NCBI GenBank assembly: GCA_007827375.1
Contig: VISH01000002.1
Coordinates: 3,001,001-3,065,000 of the forward strand
DNA from: Alteromonadaceae bacterium 2753L.S.0a.02
GTDB taxonomy: Bacteria > Pseudomonadota > Gammaproteobacteria > Pseudomonadales > Cellvibrionaceae
DNA: 64,000 nt
Direction: 5' to 3'
How positions within the stretch are numbered: position 1 is the first letter of the stretch; every line of letters begins with the position of its first letter. Under the pieces are notes generated by a model. That model did no database searches. It was not told where the DNA came from and saw nothing but the letters and a program-made list of their open reading frames with translations. Positions 1 to 8,050 of the stretch are shown one piece after another. A program made the translations under genes and the position numbers.

Positions 1-877
1 CAGACTTCTGTTGCCAGAAGAACAGCGTCCCGGAATTATTTCGGGAGTCCCAACATCCCCCCACCCCGTCAAGAACGTCTAAAACCGCAGCGCGAAATTC
101 CGTATCAAAAAGTATTTTATAAATTATCGAACTTTGATCTGTAATGGATTTCTTTAACAAGGGTAGGAAAAAATCGCTCACATTAATGTAGTGCAATGCA
201 GTTTTTGGAAAAAGTTTTTGCCAGGCGAGCTGATTGACCAAGGAACATTGCCGTCTATAACTGGTTTGGCCCAACACTCTTGAATCCAAATAAAATGTTT
301 CCAGAAAATCAACACCACGTCGTTTGGTATTTTCGCTTACAGCCCCGCTTCGGCTCGATTTATTAAGATCATCAATGAGATTACGCACCATAGCTGCGTC
401 GAAGGGGTTCGTATGCGACACCAATTGTTTACGCGTTTTTTTGCTGAAAAGATGATAAGTAACAAGTTTGTCTTTTTCAGGTAAAAGAATTCCTCTGGGG
501 TGAAACATATTGTCCATTGGAACCCAATCAGTCGCCAATACAGGTAAACATTTTGGAGGGTGATTTCCAGCCATCGCCAGCAGCAGCGTTTGCAAAGCAA
601 TTGGGTGAAAAATCGGCGCCGTATGGTGTACTGTTAAAACTACCGGGTTTAACCGGAGTTGCTCTGCTATACCAGTATCCATTTCCGCTTGCACACTGGC
701 AATCTGCTCAATGTCCAATAAGGTGTCATTCGAGGGCTGTTGTTGAAAACTCTTCGAAAATGGTTGCCATATCGCATCGGAATAGCCCGCAATAGTCACT
801 CCCTGCCATTCCTGTAAATGTCTTGCCAATGCGGGGTTCAGTGTTTGTAAACGTGTTAAAAGCTGCATCCAATCCAT
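1..877 (-). CDS. Unrecognised protein, N-terminal 292 residues, runs off the window
   Basis: An open minus-strand reading frame begins at an ATG at 877 and stays open to base 1, so its C-terminus lies outside the window. The start follows CAGGAAATGCGAC, a modest ribosome site. The N-terminus reads MDWMQLLTRLQTLNP. A central stretch (around VHHTAPIFHPIALQTLLLAM, then LPVLATDWVPMDN) looks conserved and enzyme-like. The visible end contains LDVLDGVGGCW followed by GTLFFW. No signal peptide or obvious membrane segment is visible. It lies 28 bases downstream of the PhzF-family gene on the same strand, so the two are probably co-transcribed and may share a pathway. I do not recognise the family and assign no function. 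Confidence 0.75.
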   Translation of the reverse strand, partial: MDWMQLLTRLQTLNPALARHLQEWQGVTIAGYSDAIWQPFSKSFQQQPSNDTLLDIEQIASVQAEMDTGIAEQLRLNPVVLTVHHTAPIFHPIALQTLLLAMAGNHPPKCLPVLATDWVPMDNMFHPRGILLPEKDKLVTYHLFSKKTRKQLVSHTNPFDAAMVRNLIDDLNKSSRSGAVSENTKRRGVDFLETFYLDSRVLGQTSYRRQCSLVNQLAWQKLFPKTALHYINVSDFFLPLLKKSITDQSSIIYKILFDTEFRAAVLDVLDGVGGCWDSRNNSGTLFFWQQKS

Positions 878-905
878 GTCGCATTTCCTGTATGCTGTGT
901 GTGAA

Positions 906-1709
906 TCAAGCGCAGGCTTCAATTTCTACCTTTCCAGAAAACCAGGTTAAAGCTCTTCCAGTGATTCGTACCGTATTTCGGTCAACCCAGCAGGGTATAG
1001 GGCCGCCGCGCTCTGACACCGAATACCCTAGCATTTCCGACTTCTTTAGTTTGTCGCTCCAAAGTGGACCGAGCGCGCCATTGGCCGATCCACAAAAATA
1101 ATCTTCGTCCACCCCCACCGATGGTGCAAAAACGCGATACACATAGTCACAATCGCGCCCAGGAGCGGTTGCCAGCAATGCTCTTATAGAACTCACCAAG
1201 GGAACACTAAAATTGGGCCGCAGTGTCCGCACGCTATCTTCGTGGGCAAACTCAGCGACAACGTCATAAAAACTCCTATAACATTGTAACGGCTTAGCGC
1301 CAAGAAACTGAATGACGCAGGGTACATGAGGAATGGGCTTGTTGGGGAAAGCCGGTATCTCCAATTCAAAACCCTGTTCCCGCACAATCACTTTCACATC
1401 CATAGGCCCGAGGTGAAACAAAATAGTTTCGTCTTTGTGGCGTAGAAACTCGTGAACCACGTGCGATGCGGCAACAGTACCGTGGCCACAAATCTCCACC
1501 TGATTTTTTGGACCGAAATGGCGCAATTCGTAGCTGCCGTCTTCTACAGGAACAACAAAAGAAGTGATCGGCTGATTGAGCTCCCTGGCAATCCGTTGCA
1601 AATGCTCCCCAGGCAGGAGTTTTTTTAATATGCATACCGCCGCCGGATTACCTGTAAATGGTTGGCTGGCAAATGCTTTAACAATAAATAAATTTTCGCT
1701 GCGACCCAT
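906..1709 (-). CDS. PhzF-family isomerase/epimerase-like protein
   Basis: The 267-residue product has the two-lobed PhzF fold signature: the N-terminal lobe reads FIVKAFASQPFTGNPAAVC with the family's FxGNPAxV motif and catalytic-type Glu region, then the second-lobe motif EICGHGTVAASHV, and near the end CFCGSANGALGPLW-like glycine-rich residues. PhzF in phenazine synthesis isomerises dihydro-hydroxyanthranilate, but most homologues outside phenazine clusters have unknown substrates, and no other phz gene is here. I prefer the ATG at 1709 (MGRSENLF) over a TTG at 1742 because the homology starts at once after it. It is probably co-transcribed with the unrecognised gene at 1-877. Confidence 0.85.
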   Translation of the reverse strand: MGRSENLFIVKAFASQPFTGNPAAVCILKKLLPGEHLQRIARELNQPITSFVVPVEDGSYELRHFGPKNQVEICGHGTVAASHVVHEFLRHKDETILFHLGPMDVKVIVREQGFELEIPAFPNKPIPHVPCVIQFLGAKPLQCYRSFYDVVAEFAHEDSVRTLRPNFSVPLVSSIRALLATAPGRDCDYVYRVFAPSVGVDEDYFCGSANGALGPLWSDKLKKSEMLGYSVSERGGPIPCWVDRNTVRITGRALTWFSGKVEIEACA

Positions 1710-2016
1710 GCAAATCTCACAAAATCTTACCGACTTTTTCAAGATGATTTGATTCCCTGGCGGCCCCGACCTCGTAAAGAAATTTGAATGTGCTTCTTAG
1801 TCACCGATATTATTAAATGTAGTTGCTTGGATCTTTTTTGCACAACAATAGTGTAGATTTTTGCAATAGCTCGCAATTTCTCACAGGACTACTGACTAAT
1901 AGGCCAAAACAATTTGCGCCAAAACAAATCCGCTACCATTGCCCCATTAATGCTGTTGCAGCATATTGCTATGGCGCGGCGCGGGGATTAGACTTGTCGC
2001 CCCTGTTAATAAATCT
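1710..2016. other. Intergenic region between divergent phzF-like gene and thi operon
   Basis: About 300 bases without a supportable gene. It is AT-rich in its left half, and must hold the promoters of both divergent transcription units; the thi promoter should lie upstream of the riboswitch that starts near 2017. I could not pick a convincing -35/-10 pair. A 70-codon open frame at 1823-2035 overlaps the riboswitch and lacks any protein-like feature, so it is not called. Confidence 0.5.
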
Positions 2017-2098
2017 CGTCGGGGTGCCTGATTAATGATTCAACAGGCTGAGAACATACCCGTACGACCTGATCAGGTTTGAACCTGCGTAGGCAACG
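2017..2098 (+). promoter_or_regulatory. TPP riboswitch (THI element)
   Basis: The classic thi-box core is visible: GTCGGGGTGCCT at the 5' side, GGCTGAGAACATACCC in the middle, and ACCTGATCAGGTTTGAACC followed by TGCGTAGGCAACG at the 3' side. The element ends only 3 bases before the thiO start codon at 2102, so ligand binding most likely hides the ribosome site (translation control) rather than ending transcription; no T-rich terminator lies between it and thiO. Thiamine diphosphate is the known ligand of this RNA family. Control is expected over the whole thiO-thiS-thiG-ABC unit. Confidence 0.95.
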
Positions 2099-2101
2099 AC
2101 T

Positions 2102-3235
2102 ATGAGCACATCCCAAACAGTACATCCCTCTTCGTTTGTTTTTCCTCAAAAACCATTGAAAATCGCCATTGCCGGAGGCGGCCTACTCGGGCGACTTCTA
2201 AGCTGGCGCCTGGCAAAACAGGGACACGCGATTACTTTGTTCGAAGCGGGCAGTTTTTCGCAGCCTGCCGCTGCGGCCTTTACCGCAGCAGGTATGATTT
2301 CCCCCTTTAATGAAGTGGCAGTGTCTAAGCGATTAATCTACGAAATTGGAATTCACTCAATTAAATTGTGGGAAAACTGGCTGTTAGATTTACCACCCGC
2401 GTTGCAAGCCAGCTATGCCCGAAAGGGTTCTCTGGTTGTGGCACACCCGCAGGACGAAAGCGAATTACACCAGCTGCAGCAAGAGTTGAATTTTCATCTA
2501 GGCTCAGACAATTCCGCACAATGGGTCGACAATTCCGAAATTGTAAATCTCGAAAAAGATTTGGCGCAGTTTCAGCGGGGCCTCTACCTGCCGATGGAAG
2601 CTCATCTCGATAATGTGATTTTTATGAACGGCTTACTGGAATTACTACCAGGGCTCGGCTGCGAACTTTACGAGAATACACCGGTTAACCTGCGTGAGAA
2701 ACCCAGTGCTGGAGATAAACCACTCACCGCTTATGATCTCATTTTCGATGTACGAGGTGTAGGTGCGAAAGAAAGCAACCCGGAAGTGCGAGGTGTTCGC
2801 GGAGAAGTGCTTTGGGTGGAAACACAAGAGGTTGTTTTGAGCCGGCCCGTGCGTTTAATGCACCCGCGCTACAAACTTTATATCGTGCCGCGCTCGAACA
2901 ACGGTTATATTTTGGGCGCTACGGAAATCGAAAGCGAAGATATGTCTCCGGTTAGCGTGCATTCCTGCCTTGAACTCAGCAGCGCGCTTTATACGCTCAA
3001 CCCGGCATTCGCCGAAGCTCGCATCACCAAGCTGGACGTCAATCTGCGCCCCAGCCTTATGGACAATATGCCCCACATTCATTGCACAAGCAGTGGTGAT
3101 ACTCCGCTAATCGCAATCAATGGCTTATACCGTCACGGTTACCTGCTGGCGCCCACACTGGTTGAACAAGCGCTGGCGTTGTTAGAAGATAATGCCCCGA
3201 ATCTTCCGTTTACCGCACAGGTGGTTAATTCCTGA
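2102..3235 (+). CDS. thiO: Glycine oxidase ThiO (FAD-dependent)
   Basis: ThiO oxidises glycine to iminoacetate (dehydroglycine) for thiazole formation in aerobic bacteria. The 377-residue product begins with a Rossmann FAD motif at about residues 20-50 (IAIAGGGLLGRLLSWRLAKQ, then an acidic residue in LFEAG). The DAO-family body follows, including AAFTAAGMISP near the substrate side, and the C-terminal LRPSLMDNMPHI and GLYRHGYLLAPTL, typical of the DAO family's second FAD-contact region. Size matches the family. It opens the thi operon immediately behind the TPP riboswitch, and thiS starts 9 bases after its stop. The initiating ATG sits within the 3' flank of the riboswitch, explaining the lack of a free ribosome site. 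Confidence 0.93.
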   Translation: MSTSQTVHPSSFVFPQKPLKIAIAGGGLLGRLLSWRLAKQGHAITLFEAGSFSQPAAAAFTAAGMISPFNEVAVSKRLIYEIGIHSIKLWENWLLDLPPALQASYARKGSLVVAHPQDESELHQLQQELNFHLGSDNSAQWVDNSEIVNLEKDLAQFQRGLYLPMEAHLDNVIFMNGLLELLPGLGCELYENTPVNLREKPSAGDKPLTAYDLIFDVRGVGAKESNPEVRGVRGEVLWVETQEVVLSRPVRLMHPRYKLYIVPRSNNGYILGATEIESEDMSPVSVHSCLELSSALYTLNPAFAEARITKLDVNLRPSLMDNMPHIHCTSSGDTPLIAINGLYRHGYLLAPTLVEQALALLEDNAPNLPFTAQVVNS

Positions 3236-3244
3236 GGGCAACAC

Positions 3245-3460
3245 ATGAATAGCGACGCCGATATTGAGATTAGTCTCAATGGTACGTTTATCCGCATACC
3301 CTGTTTGAATCTGGCAGATCTTATCCGCCGCGAAAATCCTGAAGGCAACGCTGTTGCAGCGGCCATAAATGGTGAGTTTGTGCCGCGAAGCCAGCATAAC
3401 GCCATCGATTTGCGCGACGGTGATCTGGTGGACTTGGTGTCGCCGGTCGGTGGTGGCTAA
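3245..3460 (+). CDS. thiS: Sulfur carrier protein ThiS
   Basis: A 71-residue ubiquitin-like protein that ends in Gly-Gly-Gly (VSPVGGG). In the family the C-terminal Gly-Gly is adenylated by ThiF and converted to a thiocarboxylate that supplies sulfur to ThiG. The beta-grasp pattern is visible: I-x-L-N-G near residues 9-12, the helix NLADLIRREN, VAAAINGEFVPR, then DGDLVDLVSPVGGG. The ATG at 3245 follows a GAGGG ribosome site. It lies between thiO and thiG; about 100 bases separate it from thiG, and that gap contains a hairpin. No thiF or thiE is in the window. Confidence 0.93.
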   Translation: MNSDADIEISLNGTFIRIPCLNLADLIRRENPEGNAVAAAINGEFVPRSQHNAIDLRDGDLVDLVSPVGGG

Positions 3461-3526
3461 CACACTGCGCTTGGCTGTTTTACAACACCGTTCCTTCAAT
3501 TGTAATCCCAAAATTAATTAGCGGGC

Positions 3527-3544
3527 GAGATGTGACGACATCTC
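3527..3544 (+). repeat. Intra-operon hairpin between thiS and thiG
   Basis: Perfect 7-bp inverted repeat GAGATGT / ACATCTC with a four-base GACG loop, placed about 20 bases before the thiG start codon and just upstream of its ribosome site. There is no T-tract, so it is not an intrinsic terminator. It could set mRNA stability or the thiS:thiG ratio; this function is inference. Confidence 0.55.
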
Positions 3545-3562
3545 CCCAGAGACTGAGCGATT

Positions 3563-4390
3563 ATGTCTGATATTAATACAATTCCAGAAATCTCAAACCG
3601 AGCGGACGACAAGCTCTCACTGTATGGCGAACAATTCGACAGTCGCCTGTTACTCGGAACTGCACTTTACCCGTCTCCGCAGCACATGCTCGATTCTGTG
3701 CGAGTTTCGCGCTGTAACATCGTGACGTTGGGCTTACGCCGCCAGAACCCCCAGGAAAAATCTGGTCAAGCAATTTGGGAGGCCATTCAGAGCACCGGCT
3801 GCAAATTGCTGCCAAACACCGCCGGCTGCAAATCAGCGCGGGATGCCATCAATCTCGCCGAAATGAGCCGAGAACTCTTCGCCACAGATTGGATTAAATT
3901 GGAAGTAATCGGCGATGATTACAATCTGCAACCCGACCCATTCGGGCTCGTCGAGGCCAGTCGCGAACTGATCAATCGCGGATTTAAAGTATTACCTTAC
4001 TGTACCGACGATCTGGTTTTGTGCCAAAAACTCCTCGACACGGGCTGCGAGGTCTTAATGCCTTGGGGCTCGCCAATTGGCACCGGTCAAGGATTACTCA
4101 ACAAATACAACCTGCGTACGATTCGCGAGCGTTTACCCAAGGTGCCTATGATAGTCGATGCCGGCTTGGGCGCCCCTTCCCAAGCAGCCGAAGCGATGGA
4201 GATGGGCTTCGATGGCATACTCCTGAATACCGCAGTAGCCAAAGCCCAAGAGCCACCGCTGATGGCTAAGGCATTCGCCAATGCAATTTGTGCCGGGCGC
4301 GACGCCTGGAAGGCTGGGTTAATGCACAAAAGACAAACGGCAAGTGCCAGCACCCCCACCATCGGTCAACCCTTTTGGCACCAGAAATAA
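3563..4390 (+). CDS. thiG: Thiazole synthase ThiG
   Basis: ThiG joins deoxyxylulose 5-phosphate, dehydroglycine from ThiO and sulfur from ThiS thiocarboxylate to make the thiazole phosphate of thiamine. The 275-residue TIM-barrel protein shows FDSRLLLGTALYPS, NTAGCKSARDAI, the Schiff-base lysine in DWIKLEVIGDD, VLPYCTDD, the phosphate-binding MPWGSPIGTGQGL and IVDAGLGAPSQAAEAMEMG. It is slightly longer than most family members owing to N- and C-terminal extensions. Its stop codon TAA overlaps the ATG of the following ABC ATPase gene by one base (TAATG), which predicts coupled translation. Confidence 0.95.
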   Translation: MSDINTIPEISNRADDKLSLYGEQFDSRLLLGTALYPSPQHMLDSVRVSRCNIVTLGLRRQNPQEKSGQAIWEAIQSTGCKLLPNTAGCKSARDAINLAEMSRELFATDWIKLEVIGDDYNLQPDPFGLVEASRELINRGFKVLPYCTDDLVLCQKLLDTGCEVLMPWGSPIGTGQGLLNKYNLRTIRERLPKVPMIVDAGLGAPSQAAEAMEMGFDGILLNTAVAKAQEPPLMAKAFANAICAGRDAWKAGLMHKRQTASASTPTIGQPFWHQK

Positions 4391-5178
4391 TGGCTCGCGA
4401 GCCCATTCTCACCCTTAAAAACGCCACCGTTTTTAGGGGGGGACGCAAAGTGTTTGATAAACTCAGCCTCGAATTAAATTGCGGCGAACATACCGCCATT
4501 CTCGGCCCAAATGGTGCCGGTAAAACCACCCTGTTGAAACTCATCTCCCGAGAACTCAGGCCTGTGGTAAAGGAAGGCAGCACGTGTGCCCTCTTTGGAA
4601 AAACGCTTTTCAATCTCTGGGATCTCCGCCAGCAAATCGGCGTGGTATCGCATGAGTTTCAAAACGATTACCGCAGTCTCGCGAGCGGCCTGGAGGTTGT
4701 ACTATCAGCCTATTTCGGGTCGGTTGGGATTCACGGGCACCACAAGGTTAGTGAAGCGCAACGGCGCGATGCCTTAGCATTAATGGAAGAAATGAATATC
4801 ATCGAGCTGCGCGAACAGCGTTACCTCGAACTTTCTACAGGTCAGCAGCGACGCCTGTTATTAGCACGAGCCTTAATCCATCAACCTCGAGTTTTAATTT
4901 TTGATGAACCTACCGCAGGGCTCGACATGGGCAGCGCATTGCAGGTGCTCACAGATTTACGCCGTCTTGCCAAAAAAAATATCACACTGATTTTGGTAAC
5001 ACATCATCTCAATGAAATCATCCCGGAAATATCCCGCGTTATTTTATTAAACCGCGGAACGGTTTTTTCGGATGGAAACAAGGCCGACGTGCTCAGTAGT
5101 GCTACGATCAGTGAACTGTACGGAATGCCTCTTATCATTTCAGAGCACCTGGGCTATTTTCAGGTTACACCCAAGTAA
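4390..5178 (+). CDS. Orphan ABC transporter ATP-binding protein in the thi operon
   Basis: A single ABC nucleotide-binding domain of 262 residues. Visible motifs are Walker A GPNGAGKTT, a Q-loop region (VVSHEFQNDYRS), the signature LSTGQQRRLLLARAL (an S-T-G-Q variant of LSGGQ), Walker B VLIFDEPT, a D-loop and a switch histidine in LVTHHLNE. It resembles the ModF/YlmA-like group of stand-alone ATPases. The start is the ATG at 4390, overlapping the thiG stop; an in-frame start at 4288 lies inside thiG and is rejected. No permease or binding-protein gene is nearby. A role in thiamine or precursor movement is possible from the operon position only. Its 3' end overlaps the convergent TauE/SafE gene by 19 bases. 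Confidence 0.88.
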   Translation: MAREPILTLKNATVFRGGRKVFDKLSLELNCGEHTAILGPNGAGKTTLLKLISRELRPVVKEGSTCALFGKTLFNLWDLRQQIGVVSHEFQNDYRSLASGLEVVLSAYFGSVGIHGHHKVSEAQRRDALALMEEMNIIELREQRYLELSTGQQRRLLLARALIHQPRVLIFDEPTAGLDMGSALQVLTDLRRLAKKNITLILVTHHLNEIIPEISRVILLNRGTVFSDGNKADVLSSATISELYGMPLIISEHLGYFQVTPK

Positions 5179-6014
5179 TGACCCCAGTAGTATGCAACAG
5201 CACTAATTAACATCTTCAACGCCAGTAGAAATAAAAATATCGCGAGAATTAGAGACAGCCGTTTAGCTGAAAGGCGTTTGCCAAACTTGGCGCCCCAGGG
5301 TGCAGTAACAACCGTGAATGCTGAAATAAGAAACCACGCTGGTAAATTGATTAAGCCCAAACTATAAGGAGGTGCATTCGCAGGAGACGTTGAAAAAACC
5401 GCGATTAACACGATGGAAGGCAGCGCAATCATCACCCCAAAACTCGCCGCAGTTCCTACCGCACGATGCACACGGAACCCCGAAGCAACCAATAGTGGCG
5501 ACCCGAGTGCACCGCCGCCAACCCCAGCCAGCGATGAGATCATCGCGAGTGCAGTCATTAACAGCCGCATCGAAGCCATCGAGATATTTAAGTCACCCGA
5601 CTTTACAGCAGCTTGAGAGCGACCTTTTTTAAAAACCAGCCAAGCGACTCCCATCAAAGTCACCCCAAAAATGACAGACAACCAATAACCGGCAAAGTAA
5701 CTTACCAGCAACGCGCCACTGATCGCACCGAACACCAGCCCGGGACTAACGGCTCGCACAAATGGCCAGTCTATATTTTCGAGACGGTGATGCGCGCGCA
5801 ACGAGGATATTGCCGTGGGTAGAATGGTTGCCAGGGATGTTGCGACCGCCATCGCCATCGCGTCGCTGAGCGGCAAACCCACAAGCATGAATAAATAATA
5901 CAGCGCGGGCACAATAATGATGCCACCACCAACGCCGAATAATCCCGCCAGAAACCCGGCCAAAGCCCCGCTTATGGCGCAGAGCAAACTGTATTCGAGC
6001 AATTCAGTCATCAT
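5160..6014 (-). CDS. TauE/SafE-family (TSUP) membrane permease
   Basis: A 284-residue polytopic membrane protein with the TSUP family's two repeated halves, each starting with a glycine-rich motif: FLAGLFGVGGGIIIVPALY near residues 20-38 and SLAGVGGGALGSPLLVASG near residues 160-178. Eight or so hydrophobic segments are visible. Family members export sulfite, sulfoacetate or similar organosulfur anions, or take up others; the substrate here cannot be told. The start is one of two adjacent ATGs at 6014 and 6011. It converges on the ABC ATPase gene (19-base overlap) and is divergent from the small secreted protein gene. Confidence 0.85.
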   Translation of the reverse strand: MMTELLEYSLLCAISGALAGFLAGLFGVGGGIIIVPALYYLFMLVGLPLSDAMAMAVATSLATILPTAISSLRAHHRLENIDWPFVRAVSPGLVFGAISGALLVSYFAGYWLSVIFGVTLMGVAWLVFKKGRSQAAVKSGDLNISMASMRLLMTALAMISSLAGVGGGALGSPLLVASGFRVHRAVGTAASFGVMIALPSIVLIAVFSTSPANAPPYSLGLINLPAWFLISAFTVVTAPWGAKFGKRLSAKRLSLILAIFLFLLALKMLISAVAYYWGHYLGVT

Positions 6015-6144
6015 TGTTGGGTTGATGTCATGTGATTTATGGCGAGTTTCACGTTTCGTGTTTAAACTAATTTCTCAATTCGACTTTTTCAATACAATGC
6101 CATTGTGTAACATCGTCACCAAATTACGCATTGAGGAGAATACC

Positions 6145-6558
6145 ATGCCATCCCTGCATTACCCGAAAAGCGTTGTAATAATATCCACTCTATTGCTACT
6201 CCCCACGCTCGCAATAGCTCAAACAGACGATGCCAAGGTGCCTACAGAAGAAAGCGCAGCGAACACTGCAGAGCCTATGCAGGCAAGTGAAGAAAGTAAT
6301 GATCCCGCCGCAACAAACGCCAATGCTTCGGGAAATTACACCTGCGCACTTAATGGTCTGGTGCGTCGCGTTGAAATTGCCTATGACGATGCCACTTTAA
6401 AAGTGCCTTGTGCCGTTAATTACTACAAAGACAGCGAAGCACCAAACGAAATGAGCACACTTTGGAGTGCTCAAAATATGGCTGGTTACTGTGAAGAAAA
6501 AGCCAACCAATTCGTTGAAAAACTGCAGTCCTGGGGCTGGTCTTGTAATTTAAATTAG
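6145..6558 (+). CDS. Small secreted protein with four cysteines, function unknown
   Basis: 137 residues starting at the ATG at 6145, which has a strong ribosome site (TTGAGGAGAATACC). In-frame upstream starts fall inside the divergent TSUP gene and are rejected. An N-terminal signal peptide (SVVIISTLLLLPTLAIA) is followed by an acidic Glu/Ala/Asn-rich linker of about 45 residues. The C-terminal domain starts near NYTCALNGLVRRVEIAY and contains four cysteines (YTCAL, VPCAV, GYCEE, WSCNLN), suggesting two disulfides in the periplasm. I do not recognise the family. Confidence 0.8.
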   Translation: MPSLHYPKSVVIISTLLLLPTLAIAQTDDAKVPTEESAANTAEPMQASEESNDPAATNANASGNYTCALNGLVRRVEIAYDDATLKVPCAVNYYKDSEAPNEMSTLWSAQNMAGYCEEKANQFVEKLQSWGWSCNLN

Positions 6559-6577
6559 CGGCGTTTCCAACACGCTG

Positions 6578-7969
6578 CTATTTTTTCTTTTTAACGTGTT
6601 TCATGAGGCGGCGTTTTTTGTTGATTTGCCGCTCACTCAACTTATTTTTACGATCTGCGTAGGGGTTGTCGCCTGTACGAAACTCTATCTTTACCGGTGT
6701 CCCGTGTAATTCAAGGGCACGCCGGAATACCTTCTCTAAATAACGGGTGTAGTGATTTGGCACCTCGCCAGTTTGCGTGCCATGAATCACAATCACAGGG
6801 GGATTGTGCCCCCCTGTATGGGCATAGCGTAACTTGATACGGCGCCCCCGCACTAACGGTGGCTGATGTGCCGTGACAGCATCTTGTAAGATTCGTGTGA
6901 GAAAATTGGTCGAGTATTTTTCGGTGGCCGCCTGGTAAGCTTTTTCGACCGACTTGTAGAGATTACCAACGCCTGTGCCATGTAAAGCCGAAATAAAATG
7001 CAAATCGGCGTAATCAATAAAATTCAGACGACGCTCCAGCTCGGTTTTGATGTAGCCCTTGTGATCACTGTCGAGACCATCCCATTTATTCAGTGCAACC
7101 ACCAGGGCCCGACCGCTTTCGATGGCATGACCCAATAAATGTAAATCCTGATCGACAACGCCTTCGCTGGCATCCAATACCAGAATCACGACATTGGCAT
7201 CACTAATCGCCTGTAACGATTTAATAATCGAAAACTTTTCAACGGTGAGCTTTATATTCTTGCGGCGTCGTACACCTGCCGTATCAATGATGGTATATGG
7301 TTTACCATCGCGTTCATAATCAATGTAAATGCTGTCTCGGGTGGTCCCCGGCAAATCGTAAACCACCACACGCTCTTCACCCAGCATACGATTCACCAAG
7401 GTGGATTTACCCACATTGGGTCGCCCCACTATCGCCATTTTAATGCCGCGCGCGGGCTCGTCAAACTCATCGCCAACGGCTTCCACCTCAGACAGTACCA
7501 GGCTCATCAGAGAGTTCACACCGCGCCCATGCGCTGCGGCAACAGAATGAATATCTCCCAAGCCCAGTTCATAAAATGGTGCAATCGCCAGGTCGTGATT
7601 GAGACCGTCTATTTTGTTGGCGACTACAAAAATCGGTTTCGACAGGGTACGCAGATGTTCGGCGATCTGAGTATCGGTGGCTGTGATACCATCGCGACAG
7701 TCGACCAAAAACAGCACAATGTCACACTCAGCGATAGCCTGTAACGACTGCCCCGCCATGATGCTGTCGATACCCTCTTCATCGCCACTGATACCGCCAG
7801 TATCTACCACGATAAAACGCTTACCCTCAAATTCTGCATCACCGTATTTACGGTCACGTGTCAGGCCCGCAAAATTCGCCACAATGGCGTCGCGCGTTTT
7901 GGTGAGACGATTGAACAATGTGGATTTACCCACATTAGGTCGCCCGACCAGAGCGATGGTTGGAATCAT
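6578..7969 (-). CDS. der: Ribosome-assembly GTPase Der (EngA)
   Basis: Der is an essential double GTPase for 50S ribosome maturation. The 463-residue product has two tandem G domains: the first with GRPNVGKST at residues 8-16, DTGG and NKID, the second with GRPNVGKST near residue 185, DTAGVRRR and NKWD. The C-terminal KH-like domain ends in a lysine-rich tail (LMKHVKKKK), normal for the family. It is the last gene of the minus-strand run hisS-yfgM-bamB-der, and is separated from bamB by 81 bases. Confidence 0.97.
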   Translation of the reverse strand: MIPTIALVGRPNVGKSTLFNRLTKTRDAIVANFAGLTRDRKYGDAEFEGKRFIVVDTGGISGDEEGIDSIMAGQSLQAIAECDIVLFLVDCRDGITATDTQIAEHLRTLSKPIFVVANKIDGLNHDLAIAPFYELGLGDIHSVAAAHGRGVNSLMSLVLSEVEAVGDEFDEPARGIKMAIVGRPNVGKSTLVNRMLGEERVVVYDLPGTTRDSIYIDYERDGKPYTIIDTAGVRRRKNIKLTVEKFSIIKSLQAISDANVVILVLDASEGVVDQDLHLLGHAIESGRALVVALNKWDGLDSDHKGYIKTELERRLNFIDYADLHFISALHGTGVGNLYKSVEKAYQAATEKYSTNFLTRILQDAVTAHQPPLVRGRRIKLRYAHTGGHNPPVIVIHGTQTGEVPNHYTRYLEKVFRRALELHGTPVKIEFRTGDNPYADRKNKLSERQINKKRRLMKHVKKKK

Positions 7970-8050
7970 GCGTTATCTCTTGAACACTTGGGTAGGAGGT
8001 GTTTCGTGTGTGACTGGCAACCGCCAGTACACAACGAACAGAATATCAGT

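Noticed and set aside
337..600. An 87-codon minus-strand open frame inside the first gene
   Set aside because: It lies in a different frame of the long open minus-strand gene that runs from 877 to the window edge, and its content is Trp/Cys-rich and random-looking.
601..625. Suspected frameshift in the first gene at a short T run
   Set aside because: Recounting the run (five A on the plus strand) shows that the frame reads straight through, so the gene is intact as far as it is visible.
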